Positions 4,795-5,827 of a DNA stretch of 5,827 bases are shown here, in pieces. Position 1 is the stretch's first letter; every line of letters starts with the position of its first letter. Source of the stretch: Parachlamydiaceae bacterium (lineage in GTDB: Bacteria; Chlamydiota; Chlamydiia; Chlamydiales; Parachlamydiaceae); NCBI GenBank assembly GCA_013698165.1, contig JACCVN010000466.1, positions 1-5,827 of the forward strand. The letters run 5' to 3'. The notes below the pieces were generated by a model, which was given only the letters and a program-made list of their open reading frames with translations, did not search any database and was not told the origin of the DNA. The translations under genes were made by a program, and so were the position numbers.

Positions 4795-5690
4795 GGTGTC
4801 CATCCACATTCAGAATAAAAATTCCCTTCCAGAATAGCCTTTAAGGCTGTGGCGTTATAATCCACTAGGTTTAATGGCAATGCGTCCAATGGAAAAAATG
4901 CAATGCGCTCGCATTTATCAGGTTCGCGGTTGATGATACTGCCCTCCCAGGATGCGCATTCGAAAAAGATATCCACGTTGAGCCGATTTGTTTTTCGATG
5001 CATCACGTGAACAGTTTTCAGCTTCAGAGGCTCGATCTGAATCCCAATTTCTTCATGTGCTTCCCTACTCATCCCCTCAGTGGCTGATTCTCCATCTTCT
5101 ACATGGCCTGCAATCAAACTCCACATTCCATCGCAGTAGCCGGTATTTCTCCTCAAATGCAGCAAGATTTTGTCTTCTTGTTTTAAGATGAGATAGGCAT
5201 TAACACTTGCTCCAACACGTTTTTTGGATGCTAACGCTCGATAACGCGCATAGGCCTCTTTGCCGCCAATCATGATCGGCATCATTTCCATTTCTTCAGC
5301 GGACACCCATTGATAATTCTGATGCTCAGGTGATAGTCGAACTTCGGGTCTTGTGGCTACCTTGATGCGGAATAAGTGGTAAACGTAATCGACTTCCGGT
5401 TTTCGAATATAAAGGGATCCAATAGATTGAATTTGTGATTGGTCAATTGAAATCGAAGTTTCTTCATAAAGCTCGCGAGCCGCTCCATGTAAGGGGGCCT
5501 CATTCGATTCTAATTTTCCTGCCGGAACGCCCCATGATCCAGCTTCTGAATCACCAGGCGCATTCAGTAACAGCAATAACTTTCCATCGCACTCAAGATA
5601 GCAGGCCGCTACTTCAGCGTGGGGATTAAACTTTTCTGGCTTAGTCTCGTAGACTTCTACTTTTTGCATTAGGTTTTCGATTCCAATCAT
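4791..5690 (-). CDS. Tandem double-Nudix hydrolase
   Basis: A 299-residue protein with two Nudix domains, predicted to hydrolyse nucleoside-diphosphate-linked substrates with Mg2+ or Mn2+. Box 1 (58-80) runs GKLESNEAPLHGAARELYEE then TSI; it fits GX5EX7REUXEEXGU except that the final Gly is Ser79. Box 2 (195-217), GHVEDGESATEGMSREAHEE then IGI, is canonical. Domain 1 carries IRKPEVDYVYHLF (95-107), and domain 2 opens VNAYLILKQEDKILLHLRR (163-181). I place the start at the ATG at 5690, six bases after the upstream gene's TAA; the ATG at 5669 (MQKVEVYETKPEKF) is an alternative giving 292 residues, and no strong Shine-Dalgarno decides between them. A TTG further up (5729) lies inside the preceding gene and is unlikely. 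The 3' end overlaps the phosphatase gene by 4 bases. Confidence 0.88.
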   Translation of the reverse strand: MIGIENLMQKVEVYETKPEKFNPHAEVAACYLECDGKLLLLLNAPGDSEAGSWGVPAGKLESNEAPLHGAARELYEETSISIDQSQIQSIGSLYIRKPEVDYVYHLFRIKVATRPEVRLSPEHQNYQWVSAEEMEMMPIMIGGKEAYARYRALASKKRVGASVNAYLILKQEDKILLHLRRNTGYCDGMWSLIAGHVEDGESATEGMSREAHEEIGIQIEPLKLKTVHVMHRKTNRLNVDIFFECASWEGSIINREPDKCERIAFFPLDALPLNLVDYNATALKAILEGNFYSECGWTP

Positions 5691-5695
5691 TTTTT

Positions 5696-5827
5696 TTAAC
5701 CGATACACAACGATTGCTGTGAGTGCCAAAACTTTTCAATAAAGTTCTGGTCGATAGTCTCTGTCACGACAATCGTTTTTGTATTAGGCTTGAATAATCT
5801 CAAGCAAGTCGCTCTTTTGTAAAGAAC
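5696..5827 (-). CDS. C-terminal end of an unrecognised protein (partial)
   Basis: An open minus-strand frame enters from the right edge and runs 43 codons to a TAA at 5696-5698. It encodes VLYKRATCLRLFKPNTKTIV, then VTETIDQNFIEKFWHSQQSL and CIG. The alternation of strand-like (TKTIVVTETI) and helix-like (DQNFIEKFWHSQQSL) segments looks like real protein. Its stop lies five bases before the Nudix ATG, as expected of the preceding operon gene. No family can be named from this piece. The frame is distinct from the Nudix frame extended upstream from TTG at 5729, and is the better explanation of these bases. Confidence 0.65.
   Translation of the reverse strand, partial: VLYKRATCLRLFKPNTKTIVVTETIDQNFIEKFWHSQQSLCIG

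Noticed and set aside
4988..5191. Plus-strand ORFs at 4988-5191 and 5435-5629.
   Set aside because: Both are antisense shadows of the double-Nudix gene, whose motifs are clear in the minus-strand frame.

Overview
The window reads as moderately AT-rich bacterial chromosomal DNA packed with short metabolic and acyltransferase genes, several of them broken. The tight gene packing, Shine-Dalgarno-led starts and stop/start overlaps are bacterial. The mix of Nudix, GNAT and methyltransferase genes with fresh pseudogenes would suit the accessory region of an environmental or host-associated Gram-negative (for example a chlamydia-like or Legionella-like bacterium). No marker gene is present, so the taxonomic idea is only an inference.

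Left edge (1-306): no recognisable gene. It holds two 47-base direct repeats (34-80, 112-158) whose 5-base palindrome core is flipped between copies, plus a partial copy at 1-16. A 31-codon ORF with a plausible ribosome site (181-276) and a TATAAT box (272-277) follow, ahead of the first real gene.

Plus-strand block (307-1812): an intact GNAT acetyltransferase (307-1071) is followed by two decaying genes. The first is an EVE-domain (UPF0310-like) gene, 1016-1436, cut by an in-frame TAG and apparently shifted in an A6 tract. The second is a MarR-family regulator, 1436-1812, with an in-frame TAG, a frame change near 1537 and a missing 3' end. The ancestral EVE stop and MarR start seem to have overlapped as TAATG, so these were probably one operon.

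Junction (1811-1979): the truncated MarR runs tail-to-tail into a minus-strand GNAT remnant that keeps only its first ~38 and last ~17 recognisable residues. At least two deletions therefore meet within about 50 bases.

Minus-strand block (5827 down to 1811): one long co-directional cluster, read right to left. It comprises the C-terminus of an unrecognised protein, a double Nudix hydrolase, a histidine phosphatase, a GNAT acetyltransferase, a class I SAM methyltransferase, a 91-base gap, a double-GNAT protein and the broken GNAT. Nudix/phosphatase and phosphatase/GNAT are joined by ATGA overlaps, and the last pair by TAAATG, which implies coupled translation. The shared theme is small-molecule modification: nucleotide or phosphate clean-up plus acetylation and methylation. 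This could be detoxification or a tailoring function, but no substrate can be read from the sequence. No clear new system is proven; the most unusual items are the flipped-core repeats, the two TAG-interrupted genes and the two tandem-domain enzymes.
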